The notes below the pieces were generated by a model. The model did not search any database, was not told the origin of the DNA, and saw only the letters and a list, made by a program, of their open reading frames with translations. Made by a program: the position numbers and the translations under genes. This document shows positions 51,282 through 60,185 of a stretch of 64,000 nt of DNA, piece by piece. Within the stretch, counting starts at the first letter, position 1; each line of letters starts with the position of its first letter. Source of the stretch: an uncultured Pseudomonadota bacterium (GTDB lineage: Bacteria > Pseudomonadota > Zetaproteobacteria > Mariprofundales > Mariprofundaceae); assembly GCA_913055645.1 (NCBI GenBank), contig CAJXLC010000002.1, positions 1 through 64,000 on the forward strand, in the 5' to 3' direction.

Positions 51282-52313
51282 ATGAATATCAATGTCGCTA
51301 TCCTTGGATCTACTGGTTATACAGGTGCGGAACTCATCCGCCTTATCGAAAACCATCCCCATTTTAACATCACCCACTTGGGCGCACATTCTCAAGCGGG
51401 TAAAAAAGTCAGTGACATATTGCCTGGCGTTGCCAGTAGTATTGGCAATCAAACACTGGCTGCTGCTGATGCTAAACTGGATGACGATATACAACTTGTT
51501 TTTACTGCCCTGCCGCATGGTGCAGCAGCGGAAAGTGTTAAAAAAGCCTTGGATAGTGGCAAGAAAGTTGTCGATTTATCTGCTGATTTCCGTCATCAAT
51601 CCAGCGATATCTATCAACAAGCCTATGGGGTCACCCACCCACACCCTGAATTATTAACGCAGACTATTTATGGGTTGAGTGAATGGGCACGTGATGATAT
51701 TCGTCATGCCCAGCTGGTTGCCAATCCTGGTTGTTATCCAACTTCTACCTTGTTACCACTAATCCCATTATTGCAAGCTGATGCCCTTGATGATTCCCCT
51801 ATCATCGTCGATTCAAAATCTGGCACATCTGGTGCTGGGCGTTCTGCCAAAACAGGGTTATTATATTGCGAAATAAATGAAGGTTTAAGTGCCTATGGTC
51901 TACCTCGCCACCGTCATGCTTGGGAAATGGAAGAATGGGCGCAAGGCTTTGGTAAACAAGACGTTCGCATTCGTTTTGTGCCTCATATTATCCCTATGAC
52001 ACGTGGTATGTTAAGCACACTTCACCTGACAGGCTCAAACACCAACACATGGCATGATCTATTATCTCAAGCTTATGCCAACGAAGACTTCGTCCGCATA
52101 TTGCCACTGGGCACACTACCTTCCACTAAATCAGTCACTGGCAGTAACCGTTGTGATATAGGTATCTGTATGTTAAGTGAAACCGAAGCTGTGGTTGTGA
52201 GTTGTATTGATAACCTACTCAAAGGCGCATCTGGTCAAGCACTGCAAAATGCCAATATTATGTTTAATTTTAAAGAGTCTGTTGGACTTTCTTTGCATGC
52301 ACAGTGGCCATAA
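51282..52313 (+). CDS. argC: N-acetyl-gamma-glutamyl-phosphate reductase
   Basis: A 343-residue enzyme of arginine synthesis reducing N-acetyl-glutamyl phosphate with NADPH. The nucleotide motif GSTGYTGAEL and the active-site GCYPTST (Cys) are clear, followed by PHIIPMTRGM. Type 1 length. First gene of a plus-strand operon with the bactofilin genes, an order seen in many gammaproteobacteria. Confidence 0.94.
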   Translation: MNINVAILGSTGYTGAELIRLIENHPHFNITHLGAHSQAGKKVSDILPGVASSIGNQTLAAADAKLDDDIQLVFTALPHGAAAESVKKALDSGKKVVDLSADFRHQSSDIYQQAYGVTHPHPELLTQTIYGLSEWARDDIRHAQLVANPGCYPTSTLLPLIPLLQADALDDSPIIVDSKSGTSGAGRSAKTGLLYCEINEGLSAYGLPRHRHAWEMEEWAQGFGKQDVRIRFVPHIIPMTRGMLSTLHLTGSNTNTWHDLLSQAYANEDFVRILPLGTLPSTKSVTGSNRCDIGICMLSETEAVVVSCIDNLLKGASGQALQNANIMFNFKESVGLSLHAQWP

Positions 52314-52316
52314 ATC

Positions 52317-53054
52317 GTGAAAAAATTATCGCTAATGCAGCGTATACGCAGAGCTGTTTTCAAACCAAAACAAATCATGGTCATGGATGCTGATAGTAGA
52401 AAAGCGGCTAAAAATTGGTCTATTCGCCCCATTACATTAGGGCTTATTCCTCTTTCACTTATTATCATAGGGGCACTGGCTGGCAACTACTATCTGCCTA
52501 ATAAGTCCACACCCAGCATCCTTCCTCAACATATACAACTGCAAAAGAAATTTGACCATTTGCATGATCAACTGGCCACATCTGAAGCCAATAATGAAGT
52601 AAAACAAGCCCAAATCCTTAGCTTAAAAGATATTATCAACCAACAACAAATCACCATTGATAAAACCAAGCAGCGTTTACATGTCTTTGAAAGTATTTTG
52701 GAAGCACGTAAACATCGCGGCACAAAACTTTTAAAAGCTTCCATCAAGCCTACAAATTCAGAGTCATTCACCTTCTCTATCACATTGGTGAAAGGTGGTA
52801 ACTATCCACGCCGTTTACGTGGTTCGATACGTTTTATCACACAGGATAAGCAGGGTGAAAACGTTCATTTGCTTTTCAAAGGCGCACAAAGCACGTTGCC
52901 ATTTCGGATAGAAACTCATATCTTCTTGCAAGGTCAACTATACTGGCCTGAAGGCACTGTCATACCTGAACATGTGGATAGTATCATCGCCATAGTATCA
53001 GACTCAAAAGGCAAAGAATTAACACGAGAAAAGTGTACATTTGAGGATTTTTAA
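52317..53054 (+). CDS. Membrane protein, DUF6776-like
   Basis: A 245-residue protein from a GTG start: one membrane segment (about 40-60), a coiled-coil region (about 75-130) and a C-terminal beta-rich domain (about 140-240). Its place between argC and a bactofilin gene, plus the layout, resembles DUF6776 proteins of other proteobacteria. A link to the bactofilin scaffold and cell shape is possible but unproven. Confidence 0.65.
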   Translation: MKKLSLMQRIRRAVFKPKQIMVMDADSRKAAKNWSIRPITLGLIPLSLIIIGALAGNYYLPNKSTPSILPQHIQLQKKFDHLHDQLATSEANNEVKQAQILSLKDIINQQQITIDKTKQRLHVFESILEARKHRGTKLLKASIKPTNSESFTFSITLVKGGNYPRRLRGSIRFITQDKQGENVHLLFKGAQSTLPFRIETHIFLQGQLYWPEGTVIPEHVDSIIAIVSDSKGKELTREKCTFEDF

Positions 53055-53058
53055 ACAT

Positions 53059-53511
53059 ATGTTACGAAAACGCGACAATACCACAGCTACAATCAGCAAT
53101 GATAACCAACAAATTGACACACTGATTGGCGCACATTCCGTCATCACTGGCGAGCTATCTTTTGAAGGTGCTGTACGCATTGATGGACGCTTTGAAGGCA
53201 ATATTCACTCTTCCAAAGGTGGTACACTCATCGTGAGTGAGGGTGCTAAGATTTTTGGTGAGGTTGATGTACCTAGCCTTGTTTTACATGGTATGATTGA
53301 AGGAAATGTACGTGCTAGCGACAGCCTAAAACTTGGTGGAACAGGTCGCTTAAATGGTGATCTTGAATACAGTGTGATGACTTTGGCAGAAGGCTCAGCC
53401 ATCAACGGTCGTTGTAGCCGTATTACAGATAAAGCAGACGATACAAACAAAGCTACCCCCAAAACAAGCAAAGCAATCGCTAAAAACACCCCTGATTTAA
53501 AAGAAATATGA
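53059..53511 (+). CDS. Bactofilin (polymer-forming cytoskeletal protein)
   Basis: About 150 residues. The central bactofilin domain (about 28-120) is a right-handed beta-helix with GxV/I-type repeats: LSFEGAVRIDGRFEGNI, GTLIVSEGAKIFGEV, GMIEGNVRASDSLKL. The tail is Lys/Thr-rich and flexible. ATG 53059 is the natural start; a TTG 18 bases earlier is possible. It would make cytoplasmic or membrane-bound scaffolds. Confidence 0.88.
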   Translation: MLRKRDNTTATISNDNQQIDTLIGAHSVITGELSFEGAVRIDGRFEGNIHSSKGGTLIVSEGAKIFGEVDVPSLVLHGMIEGNVRASDSLKLGGTGRLNGDLEYSVMTLAEGSAINGRCSRITDKADDTNKATPKTSKAIAKNTPDLKEI

Positions 53512-54020
53512 TTCGTCCTTACCTCCACTGGCAACCCGCGGTCGATGCGTCTGCATGGGTTGCTAATTCGGCTGAGGTTATGGGGCGTGTAGAAATAGGC
53601 GCAGATTCAAATATCTGGTACCAAAGCGTATTACGCGGAGACGTCCATGATATTTGTATTGGTGAGCGCTCTAATATTCAGGATCATTGCACATTACATA
53701 CCAGCCATGGTGTAAGCCCTTGTATTGTCGGTAATGATGTAACTGTTGGTCACCGTGTTATCTTGCATGGCTGTGAAATACAGGATTTTTGCTTGGTTGG
53801 CATGGGGTCGATTGTCATGGATCAAGCTATTTTGGAATCAGGCTGCCTATTGGCTGCGGGTTCATTGGTGGCTGAACGAAAAGTTCTTCGAAGTGGTTAT
53901 CTTTATGCAGGCTCACCTGCGCGTGAACGGCGCCCACTCACCGATGAAGAGAAAGAATTTTTAAAACATTCTGCTGAACATTACGTCAAACTATCAAAGA
54001 CTCACGCCAATAACGCATGA
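53508..54020 (+). CDS. Gamma-carbonic anhydrase-family protein
   Basis: A 170-residue left-handed beta-helix protein of the gamma-CA/YrdA/PaaY family. The zinc histidines are in DHCTLHT and VGHRVILHG, in the expected pattern. Whether it has CO2 hydration activity is not shown by sequence; many family members do not. Overlaps both neighbours by 4 bases. Confidence 0.87.
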   Translation: MIRPYLHWQPAVDASAWVANSAEVMGRVEIGADSNIWYQSVLRGDVHDICIGERSNIQDHCTLHTSHGVSPCIVGNDVTVGHRVILHGCEIQDFCLVGMGSIVMDQAILESGCLLAAGSLVAERKVLRSGYLYAGSPARERRPLTDEEKEFLKHSAEHYVKLSKTHANNA

Positions 54021-54985
54021 CATCTCAAGCTTACGCAGCCATTGATATTGGCTCCAATACCTTTCGTTTATTAATCGCCGAAAAGAACCCTGACAAACAC
54101 GCAACAACACCTTGGCGTATTATTGCGTATACCCATCGTATTATTCGACTTGGTGAAGGTTTGCATCAAAGTGGCAAACTCTGTGATGCCGCAATGCAGC
54201 GCGCGCTGACTGCTTTTCATGAGTTTTCAACACTACTAAAAGAGCATCACATAGAAGCTTCCCAATTATCCGCCGTAGCAACCGCTGCTATGCGAGATGC
54301 TGAGAATGGACAAACCTTTTGTCAGCAAGTTGAAAAAGAAACAGGTATTGACATTCACATCATTGATGGTGAGCAAGAAGCCAATAGCTCTCTGGCAGGA
54401 AGTTGCGCGGTCTTGCCAAAAAGTGTTCGAGATAATTTTCTTCTCTTTGATATTGGTGGAGGGAGCACCGAATTTGTTCGTGCAGAAAGCAGTAAGAATA
54501 TCGATGCTATAAGTAGAAAAATGGGTGTTGTACGCTTGGTTGAGACATATTTGCAAAGTGACCCACCCTCTGAACAAGATTATAAAGCCATGAAATCAGC
54601 CTGCCATCAACACCTCGATGTCGTTGAGCAATACTGGCAGAAGAAAAATGCTCAAATCGTAGCTCCCAAGTATTTGGTAGGTACGGCTGGCACAGTCACC
54701 ACACTTGCCGCCATTGATTTAGGGCTTATCAATTATGATGCAGATATTGTGAACAATCATCATATCTCAAAACAACGGTTTTTCGAGTTACGCGACCACA
54801 TGCTCGCGATGACACACCAAGAGAGACAAGCCATTCCTGCTATCGAGCAAGGACGTGCCGACCTAATGATTGCAGGTTTAGCTATTATCGAAAGTATATT
54901 CGAGCGTTGGGGCTATGCTGAAATGATTATTGTTGATGCAGGCTTACTTGAAGGGACTTGGCTAAATATTTCTAACAGCACATAA
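54017..54985 (+). CDS. Exopolyphosphatase / pppGpp phosphohydrolase family protein
   Basis: A 322-residue ASKHA-fold enzyme of the Ppx/GppA family. The AAIDIGSNTFRLLIAE start, VATAAMRDAENG, IDGEQEA, FDIGGGSTEF and GTAGTVTTLAAID are canonical. It is the short form, lacking the C-terminal HD-like domain of E. coli Ppx. Substrate may be polyphosphate or pppGpp. Last gene of the argC operon. Confidence 0.9.
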   Translation: MTSQAYAAIDIGSNTFRLLIAEKNPDKHATTPWRIIAYTHRIIRLGEGLHQSGKLCDAAMQRALTAFHEFSTLLKEHHIEASQLSAVATAAMRDAENGQTFCQQVEKETGIDIHIIDGEQEANSSLAGSCAVLPKSVRDNFLLFDIGGGSTEFVRAESSKNIDAISRKMGVVRLVETYLQSDPPSEQDYKAMKSACHQHLDVVEQYWQKKNAQIVAPKYLVGTAGTVTTLAAIDLGLINYDADIVNNHHISKQRFFELRDHMLAMTHQERQAIPAIEQGRADLMIAGLAIIESIFERWGYAEMIIVDAGLLEGTWLNISNST

Positions 54986-54988
54986 GCA

Positions 54989-55609
54989 CTACGAAAAATA
55001 TTGGTCTGCTCGCATTTGCACATCATCCATAGTTTTCTGAAAAGCAATCAATGTTTCTGCATCATCTTCGCCTGCATATACAGGCTCACCAATCACAAAC
55101 ACACCACGTGTGAATGGTTTTGGAATATAAAATCTATCCCATGATTTGGCTCGCCACTGTCGTTTACTTGCATAACAAACCGCACGTAATGGTAACCCCG
55201 ACTTCTTTGCCAGTTGCACTGTTCCAGATTGCACAACCTCTACGGGACCTTTGGGTCCGTCGGGCGTAATACCCAGCGAATGGCCCTTTCTTGCCAAACG
55301 AATCATTTTCAAGAAAGCCCGTGCCCCGCCTTTTGTAGAAGAACCACGCGATGAATGTAGTCCCATCAATTCAACTGCATCTGCAATATATGCACCATCT
55401 CGATGATCTGAGATAAGCATAGAGCCATCCCAACCACGATAGGCATGCGGCATCATTAAAATACGCGCATGCCAAAAACTCAAAAGGTATGGATCACAAC
55501 CGCTTTGATACCGTTCCCCTACAAATTCCCAACGAATACTGTATCTGAGAAACATATGTATACAATAAATAAGCCTAGGTAAAAGCCATGCCAACAGTTT
55601 GTGTTTCAT
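54989..55609 (-). CDS. Lysophospholipid acyltransferase-family protein (DUF374)
   Basis: A 206-residue protein with an N-terminal hydrophobic region and the DUF374/LPLAT core: LLSFWHARILMMPHAYRGW, ISDHRDGAYIA, RGSSTKGGARA and ITPDGPKGPVEVVQSG. It likely transfers an acyl chain, possibly to lipid A precursors, as it is coupled to msbA by a 4-base overlap. The HxxxxD motif of classic acyltransferases is replaced by FWHAR-type residues, normal for DUF374. Confidence 0.85.
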   Translation of the reverse strand: MKHKLLAWLLPRLIYCIHMFLRYSIRWEFVGERYQSGCDPYLLSFWHARILMMPHAYRGWDGSMLISDHRDGAYIADAVELMGLHSSRGSSTKGGARAFLKMIRLARKGHSLGITPDGPKGPVEVVQSGTVQLAKKSGLPLRAVCYASKRQWRAKSWDRFYIPKPFTRGVFVIGEPVYAGEDDAETLIAFQKTMDDVQMRADQYFS

Positions 55610-57330
55610 GACAACTTAGACTCAAATTGCATATGGTACAGTTCAGCATACAAACCACCCTGCTCCAGTAACTCATCATGTCGACCCATTTGCGTAATTC
55701 CGCCATCATCCAACACAACAATACAATCGGCATGTCGAATCGTTGATAGGCGATGTGCAATCACCAGAACAGTACGACCTGCCATCAATCGATCAATCGC
55801 TTGCTGTACCAGCTGTTCTGATTCGGTATCCAAACTACTGGTTGCTTCATCCAAAATAAGAATAGGTGCATCTTTTAACAAGGCTCTAGCCAAGGATAAA
55901 CGTTGACGTTGCCCCCCTGAAAGAATCACGCCGCGCTCACCCACCATGGTCTCATAACCTTGCGGAAGTTTCATAATAAACTCATGGGCATTGGCTGCTT
56001 TAGCAATTGTCTCCACCCGTTCACGGTCAATTGCCTCATGACCATAAGCAATATTATTTAACACCGTATCATTAAATAAAATAACATCCTGAGTCACCAA
56101 TGCTATTTGCTGACGCAATGACTGCTGCGTTAATTCACGCACATCAAAACCATCCAACAAAACACGACCATCAGTCACATCCATAAAACGAGGCACCAAA
56201 TTTGCCAAGGAGCTTTTCCCTGCACCACTGCGCCCCACCAAAGCCACCACCTGCCCAGCTTTCACTTCGAGGTTAATATTCGAGAGTACAGACTTGTCCA
56301 TACCTGCATAACGCAAACCTACTGACTCAAAAGAAATCGCATGTTGAAAGTCACTTAATACTTTTGCATTAGGTACATCGGACACAATAATTTTTTCATC
56401 CAAAATATCAAAAATACGTTCTGCCGCTGCCAGACCTTGTTGGATTTGATTATTCGCACCAGATAAACGTTTTACAGGTTCATAAAGCATAATCACAGCT
56501 GCCAAAAATGACATCAATGTACCAGCCGTCGCCTCACCAGCAGCAACACGCAAACCACCATAAAACAGTACACCTGCAATACCAAAACCTGCTACCAGTT
56601 CCATGATAGGAAATGACATCGCATTGACACGAAATACCCGCATTTGATGTTTCATAAAACCACCAATCAAGTCAGTAAAACGCTTGCGCTCGTAACCTTC
56701 CATACCAAAGGCTTTTACGACTCGAATCCCACCCACCGTTTCCTCAACCAAACTGGACATCTCGCCCATCACAACCTGACCATCATAGGTTGCTGATCGC
56801 ATTTTTCGTCCAAAGCGTAAAATAGGGTAAACAATGACTGGAAACACAGCCATTGCAATCAGAGCAAGTAACCAATCCTGATAAAAAATTACACCAATCA
56901 GAAAAATAATCGTCATACTATCACGCATCAATGCTGTCACGGATGTACTCACAGCAGATTGTACCAAGGTGACATCGTAACTAATTCTCGCCAATAACTC
57001 GCCAGTTTTCCGATGTGCGAAGAAGTTCAAAGACTGTATCGTTAAACGGCTATAAATTTGATTGCGCAAATCATAAATGACTCGTTGCCCAATCCAGCCC
57101 ATCAAATAAGCCTGGCCAAAATAAGCAGCACCTTTAATTATATACAAGACAATCACAGCAACTGGAATATAGTAAATATATTGCGTTTTTCCTGTTAACG
57201 CTTGATCCAAGGCTGGCTGTAATAACCATGCCATACCTGCTGTCGTCGCGGCAAGCACGACCATGCACGCCATCGCCACACCCAAACGCCCAATATAAGG
57301 TCTTAAAAATTCTAATAATCGTTTATACAA
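55606..57330 (-). CDS. msbA: Lipid A export ABC transporter
   Basis: A 574-residue half-transporter. Six membrane segments (about 1-310), then the ATPase domain with Walker A GRSGAGKSS, signature LSGGQRQR, Walker B ILILDEATSSLD and the switch His of VIAHRLS. Length and first residues fit MsbA. It flips lipid A-core across the inner membrane. Operon with the acyltransferase supports this. Confidence 0.92.
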   Translation of the reverse strand: MYKRLLEFLRPYIGRLGVAMACMVVLAATTAGMAWLLQPALDQALTGKTQYIYYIPVAVIVLYIIKGAAYFGQAYLMGWIGQRVIYDLRNQIYSRLTIQSLNFFAHRKTGELLARISYDVTLVQSAVSTSVTALMRDSMTIIFLIGVIFYQDWLLALIAMAVFPVIVYPILRFGRKMRSATYDGQVVMGEMSSLVEETVGGIRVVKAFGMEGYERKRFTDLIGGFMKHQMRVFRVNAMSFPIMELVAGFGIAGVLFYGGLRVAAGEATAGTLMSFLAAVIMLYEPVKRLSGANNQIQQGLAAAERIFDILDEKIIVSDVPNAKVLSDFQHAISFESVGLRYAGMDKSVLSNINLEVKAGQVVALVGRSGAGKSSLANLVPRFMDVTDGRVLLDGFDVRELTQQSLRQQIALVTQDVILFNDTVLNNIAYGHEAIDRERVETIAKAANAHEFIMKLPQGYETMVGERGVILSGGQRQRLSLARALLKDAPILILDEATSSLDTESEQLVQQAIDRLMAGRTVLVIAHRLSTIRHADCIVVLDDGGITQMGRHDELLEQGGLYAELYHMQFESKLS

Positions 57331-57357
57331 TGTGATCTATTCCTAAAAAAACTAAAT

Positions 57358-58539
57358 CTATGATGATGGCACCATGGCTGATGAATCTAACAGACCCATA
57401 CGACGGAAGAAGTTTCTAGTTGCTTCATACAATGCTGTTGCCAAACGTGTCTGGTGTTTACTACTCCTCATTTTACGTTCCTGTTTAGGGTTAGAGATGA
57501 AATTCATCTCCACCAAAACACTCGGTATTTCCAACGCTGTCAATACCACAAAACGCGCACGCTTCGGTGTTTTATACTTAATTTTTCCCACTTTTTTCAT
57601 TTGCAACAGCATGTTTTCGGCCAGCAACTGCGAACTATTCAAGCTATCACGTTTCGCCATATCACCCAAAATATTGCGTACCATTGGATCATTCACTTTT
57701 TGGCTTAACATCACACCACCAATTTCATCCGCAGCATTTTCCTTGGCTGCCAAGGCTACCGCAACTCTATCTGGTGTTGCCCCACGTTCAGCCAATGTAT
57801 ACGCACTTGCACCTTGCACCGAACGTGTTTTTACTGCATCAGCATGAATACTAATCATCAAATCAGCCCCAGCTTTACGAGCCAATCGCACACGCTTTCT
57901 CAAAGGTACAAAATAATCTCCTTTACGGGTAAGCACTGCCCGCATACCAGGTTCTTTGTTGATAAGCGCTGCTAATTTTTTTGCTACGCGTATCGTAAAA
58001 TCTTTTTCTTTCAGTCCATTGCGTCCAATGGCTCCAGGGTCTTCTCCACCATGACCTGCATCCACAGCAACCACAATGTCATGCTGTGATTTTTTTACAG
58101 CCACTTTTTTTACTTGTGTCACTGACTTTGACTCTTTGCGAATTAAATCAACCACCAGGCGGTGTGGTTTACCTTGCATAGGTTTTAATAAAAATGAGCG
58201 TAAACCAATATTTTTTTTCTGAATATCCAAAACAATGCGTAAAACACCTTTTTTAGGCTCTCCGTAACGCACTGTCTTAACCACTGGGTCAGGCAATACC
58301 AATGCTGTTACTTTTCGAATCTTTGCATGTTTCATATCAATCACTACACGTTCTGGAGCGTGTAAACGAAATACCTCATAATCAATGTTTCGGCTCAAAT
58401 CAAATACAACGCGCGTATGATCAGGTGCTGTCCATAAACGAACATCACGCACCTCTGCAGCTTCTGCCAGGGGAGCATAAAGACAGAACAAACAAACAAA
58501 ACTAAACAGCCTTAGTATAAAATATCCAGAACCTTTCAT
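57358..58539 (-). CDS. N-acetylmuramoyl-L-alanine amidase with AMIN domain
   Basis: A 393-residue periplasmic zinc amidase (AmiB/AmiC type). Signal peptide (cleavage near AEAAEV, about 28), AMIN domain (about 30-140) for septal targeting, then Amidase_3 (about 155-380). Zinc ligands sit in DAGHGGEDPG, SIHADA and VEMNFISN. It splits daughter-cell peptidoglycan. No LysM domain follows. It overlaps the polymerase gene by 4 bases. Confidence 0.92.
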   Translation of the reverse strand: MKGSGYFILRLFSFVCLFCLYAPLAEAAEVRDVRLWTAPDHTRVVFDLSRNIDYEVFRLHAPERVVIDMKHAKIRKVTALVLPDPVVKTVRYGEPKKGVLRIVLDIQKKNIGLRSFLLKPMQGKPHRLVVDLIRKESKSVTQVKKVAVKKSQHDIVVAVDAGHGGEDPGAIGRNGLKEKDFTIRVAKKLAALINKEPGMRAVLTRKGDYFVPLRKRVRLARKAGADLMISIHADAVKTRSVQGASAYTLAERGATPDRVAVALAAKENAADEIGGVMLSQKVNDPMVRNILGDMAKRDSLNSSQLLAENMLLQMKKVGKIKYKTPKRARFVVLTALEIPSVLVEMNFISNPKQERKMRSSKHQTRLATALYEATRNFFRRMGLLDSSAMVPSS

Positions 58540-59972
58540 CGTATCAATACTTGCTCGCTTACATCACTTTGCAAGGAATTCTGTTTGTTTTCCTTTGCAA
58601 CACGTTCGCGTTCTAGAAACAATGCCGCCATCAATAGTCCAATCAGAATCATAAAGGGCTCCATAATTCGGATGATAATAAAGGTATTCGCACCAACTGC
58701 ATGCACCAATAACCCTGCAAATCCACAAATTGCCCCCAATGACGCTCCTTTAAGCATGGGATCTTTTATTTCATCATAACATTGCCGCAACAACACCCAT
58801 ACCCGCCGCAAAAACCATAAAAATAGAAATAAACCAAACATGCCCGTTTCTAACAATACACGCGGGTACTGAGCATCCAAAAATGGTCCGCCAGTTACAC
58901 CAACACCCACCAAAGGATGTTCGGGAAAGTATTTCGTTAACACACTTTCCCATGATTTTAAGCGTTCAGTTGTCGAGGTATCAATTTTCAGCCCTCCAAC
59001 AGACAACTGTCCTTGTTGCTTCGTCTGATTAAATGTAAACATCACCCTATCAATAACGTTTTGAGGCAATACAAACGGTAACAACACCATGCCCACCAAA
59101 CAGCTTGCAATTAATAACCGTTTATTTTGAGATAAGAAAATAAAAACTAATATCACAACAGAAAATGATAAATAAGAACTGCGCGACTCAGTAAAAGCCA
59201 AAGGCACTAAAATAATTCCCATTGAAAATAATAACAAATACCAACGTCTACCTTTTCCAGCATGCAAAAACATTCCCAAAACCACCGAAAACATAAGAAC
59301 AAGATAACCACCGAAAGTATTCGGTTCACCTAATTCGCCTTCAAATGGTGCTGATACACGTGCTCCAGATGGAATCTGAGCAATACCAGCCAAACTTGCT
59401 AATACGCACGTTATCAACATGATCAAAAGATAACGTTTGATGGTATCTTCATCATGCAAATGGTTAATAATCATATAAAAAAGAACGAAGTATTCTAAAT
59501 ATTTGATAATAAAAAAGAAGCCATATCCACCCACTCGCCCTGCAAACATCCCTATGATTGTTGCAAACAATGCAGCAAGCCAATACCACGCAATAGGTTG
59601 ATTAATCGGCGTTTCACGAATCACTCCCAGCTCTTTAAAAATAGCCATGCGAAACATCCATGTCACGCATACCAAGGTAAGTAAAATATCATCCAAACGT
59701 AATGTAATACCACGTGATTCTGTGGTATTGACCATACCACTTGCCAGTTGAGCCTCCGTGGCTCCGCCAAATGTTAATTCTGGAGACAATAGCGTTGATA
59801 AAATCAACAAATATAGCGTCAGTTCAATACTACTAAAAGCCACCACTATCATCATCAAACCACCAAGCAATGCGATGGGACCACGAATCAAATCTGGCGC
59901 CAACACATAAGCAGCATACAATAGTAAAATAGTAAGCACCAAAGTCAGCATCACAGCTGGTGGAAAGGGCAC
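58536..59972 (-). CDS. O-antigen ligase/polymerase-like membrane protein
   Basis: A 478-residue protein with about 11-12 membrane helices. The long periplasmic loop (about 300-370) and the O-antigen-ligase motif around SYLSFSVVI and HPLVGVG GV (loop Gly/His) fit the Wzy_C superfamily. It likely polymerises or attaches the polysaccharide exported by the next genes. The start is a GTG at 59972 with a poor ribosome site; a little downstream ATG (59951) is an option. Confidence 0.82.
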   Translation of the reverse strand: MPFPPAVMLTLVLTILLLYAAYVLAPDLIRGPIALLGGLMMIVVAFSSIELTLYLLILSTLLSPELTFGGATEAQLASGMVNTTESRGITLRLDDILLTLVCVTWMFRMAIFKELGVIRETPINQPIAWYWLAALFATIIGMFAGRVGGYGFFFIIKYLEYFVLFYMIINHLHDEDTIKRYLLIMLITCVLASLAGIAQIPSGARVSAPFEGELGEPNTFGGYLVLMFSVVLGMFLHAGKGRRWYLLLFSMGIILVPLAFTESRSSYLSFSVVILVFIFLSQNKRLLIASCLVGMVLLPFVLPQNVIDRVMFTFNQTKQQGQLSVGGLKIDTSTTERLKSWESVLTKYFPEHPLVGVGVTGGPFLDAQYPRVLLETGMFGLFLFLWFLRRVWVLLRQCYDEIKDPMLKGASLGAICGFAGLLVHAVGANTFIIIRIMEPFMILIGLLMAALFLERERVAKENKQNSLQSDVSEQVLIR

Positions 59973-59989
59973 TCTTATTGTTTGATGAA

Positions 59990-60181
59990 TCAGGATCCAT
60001 TCCCCTGTTTACGCATCGTATCCATGGGTTGATAATTCGTATTATATGGCTCAGCAAATTGATCTGAACATGTACGCATCATCACCATGACCAACGCCAC
60101 CAATACACATAAGATAAATAAGCCAATCGCCTTATGTCTACGGCTTTTTCGCTGTTTTAAGCGATTAAGGTCGCGCTGCAC
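59990..60181 (-). CDS. Small single-pass membrane protein
   Basis: A 63-residue protein from a GTG start with a strong AAGGAG 7 bases upstream, so it is very likely translated. A basic N-terminus (RLKQRKSRRHK), one membrane helix (about 18-36) and a polar tail with one Cys. No family was recognised. It lies in the polysaccharide operon between the Wzc-like and polymerase genes. Confidence 0.6.
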   Translation of the reverse strand: MQRDLNRLKQRKSRRHKAIGLFILCVLVALVMVMMRTCSDQFAEPYNTNYQPMDTMRKQGNGS

Positions 60182-60185
60182 TTAA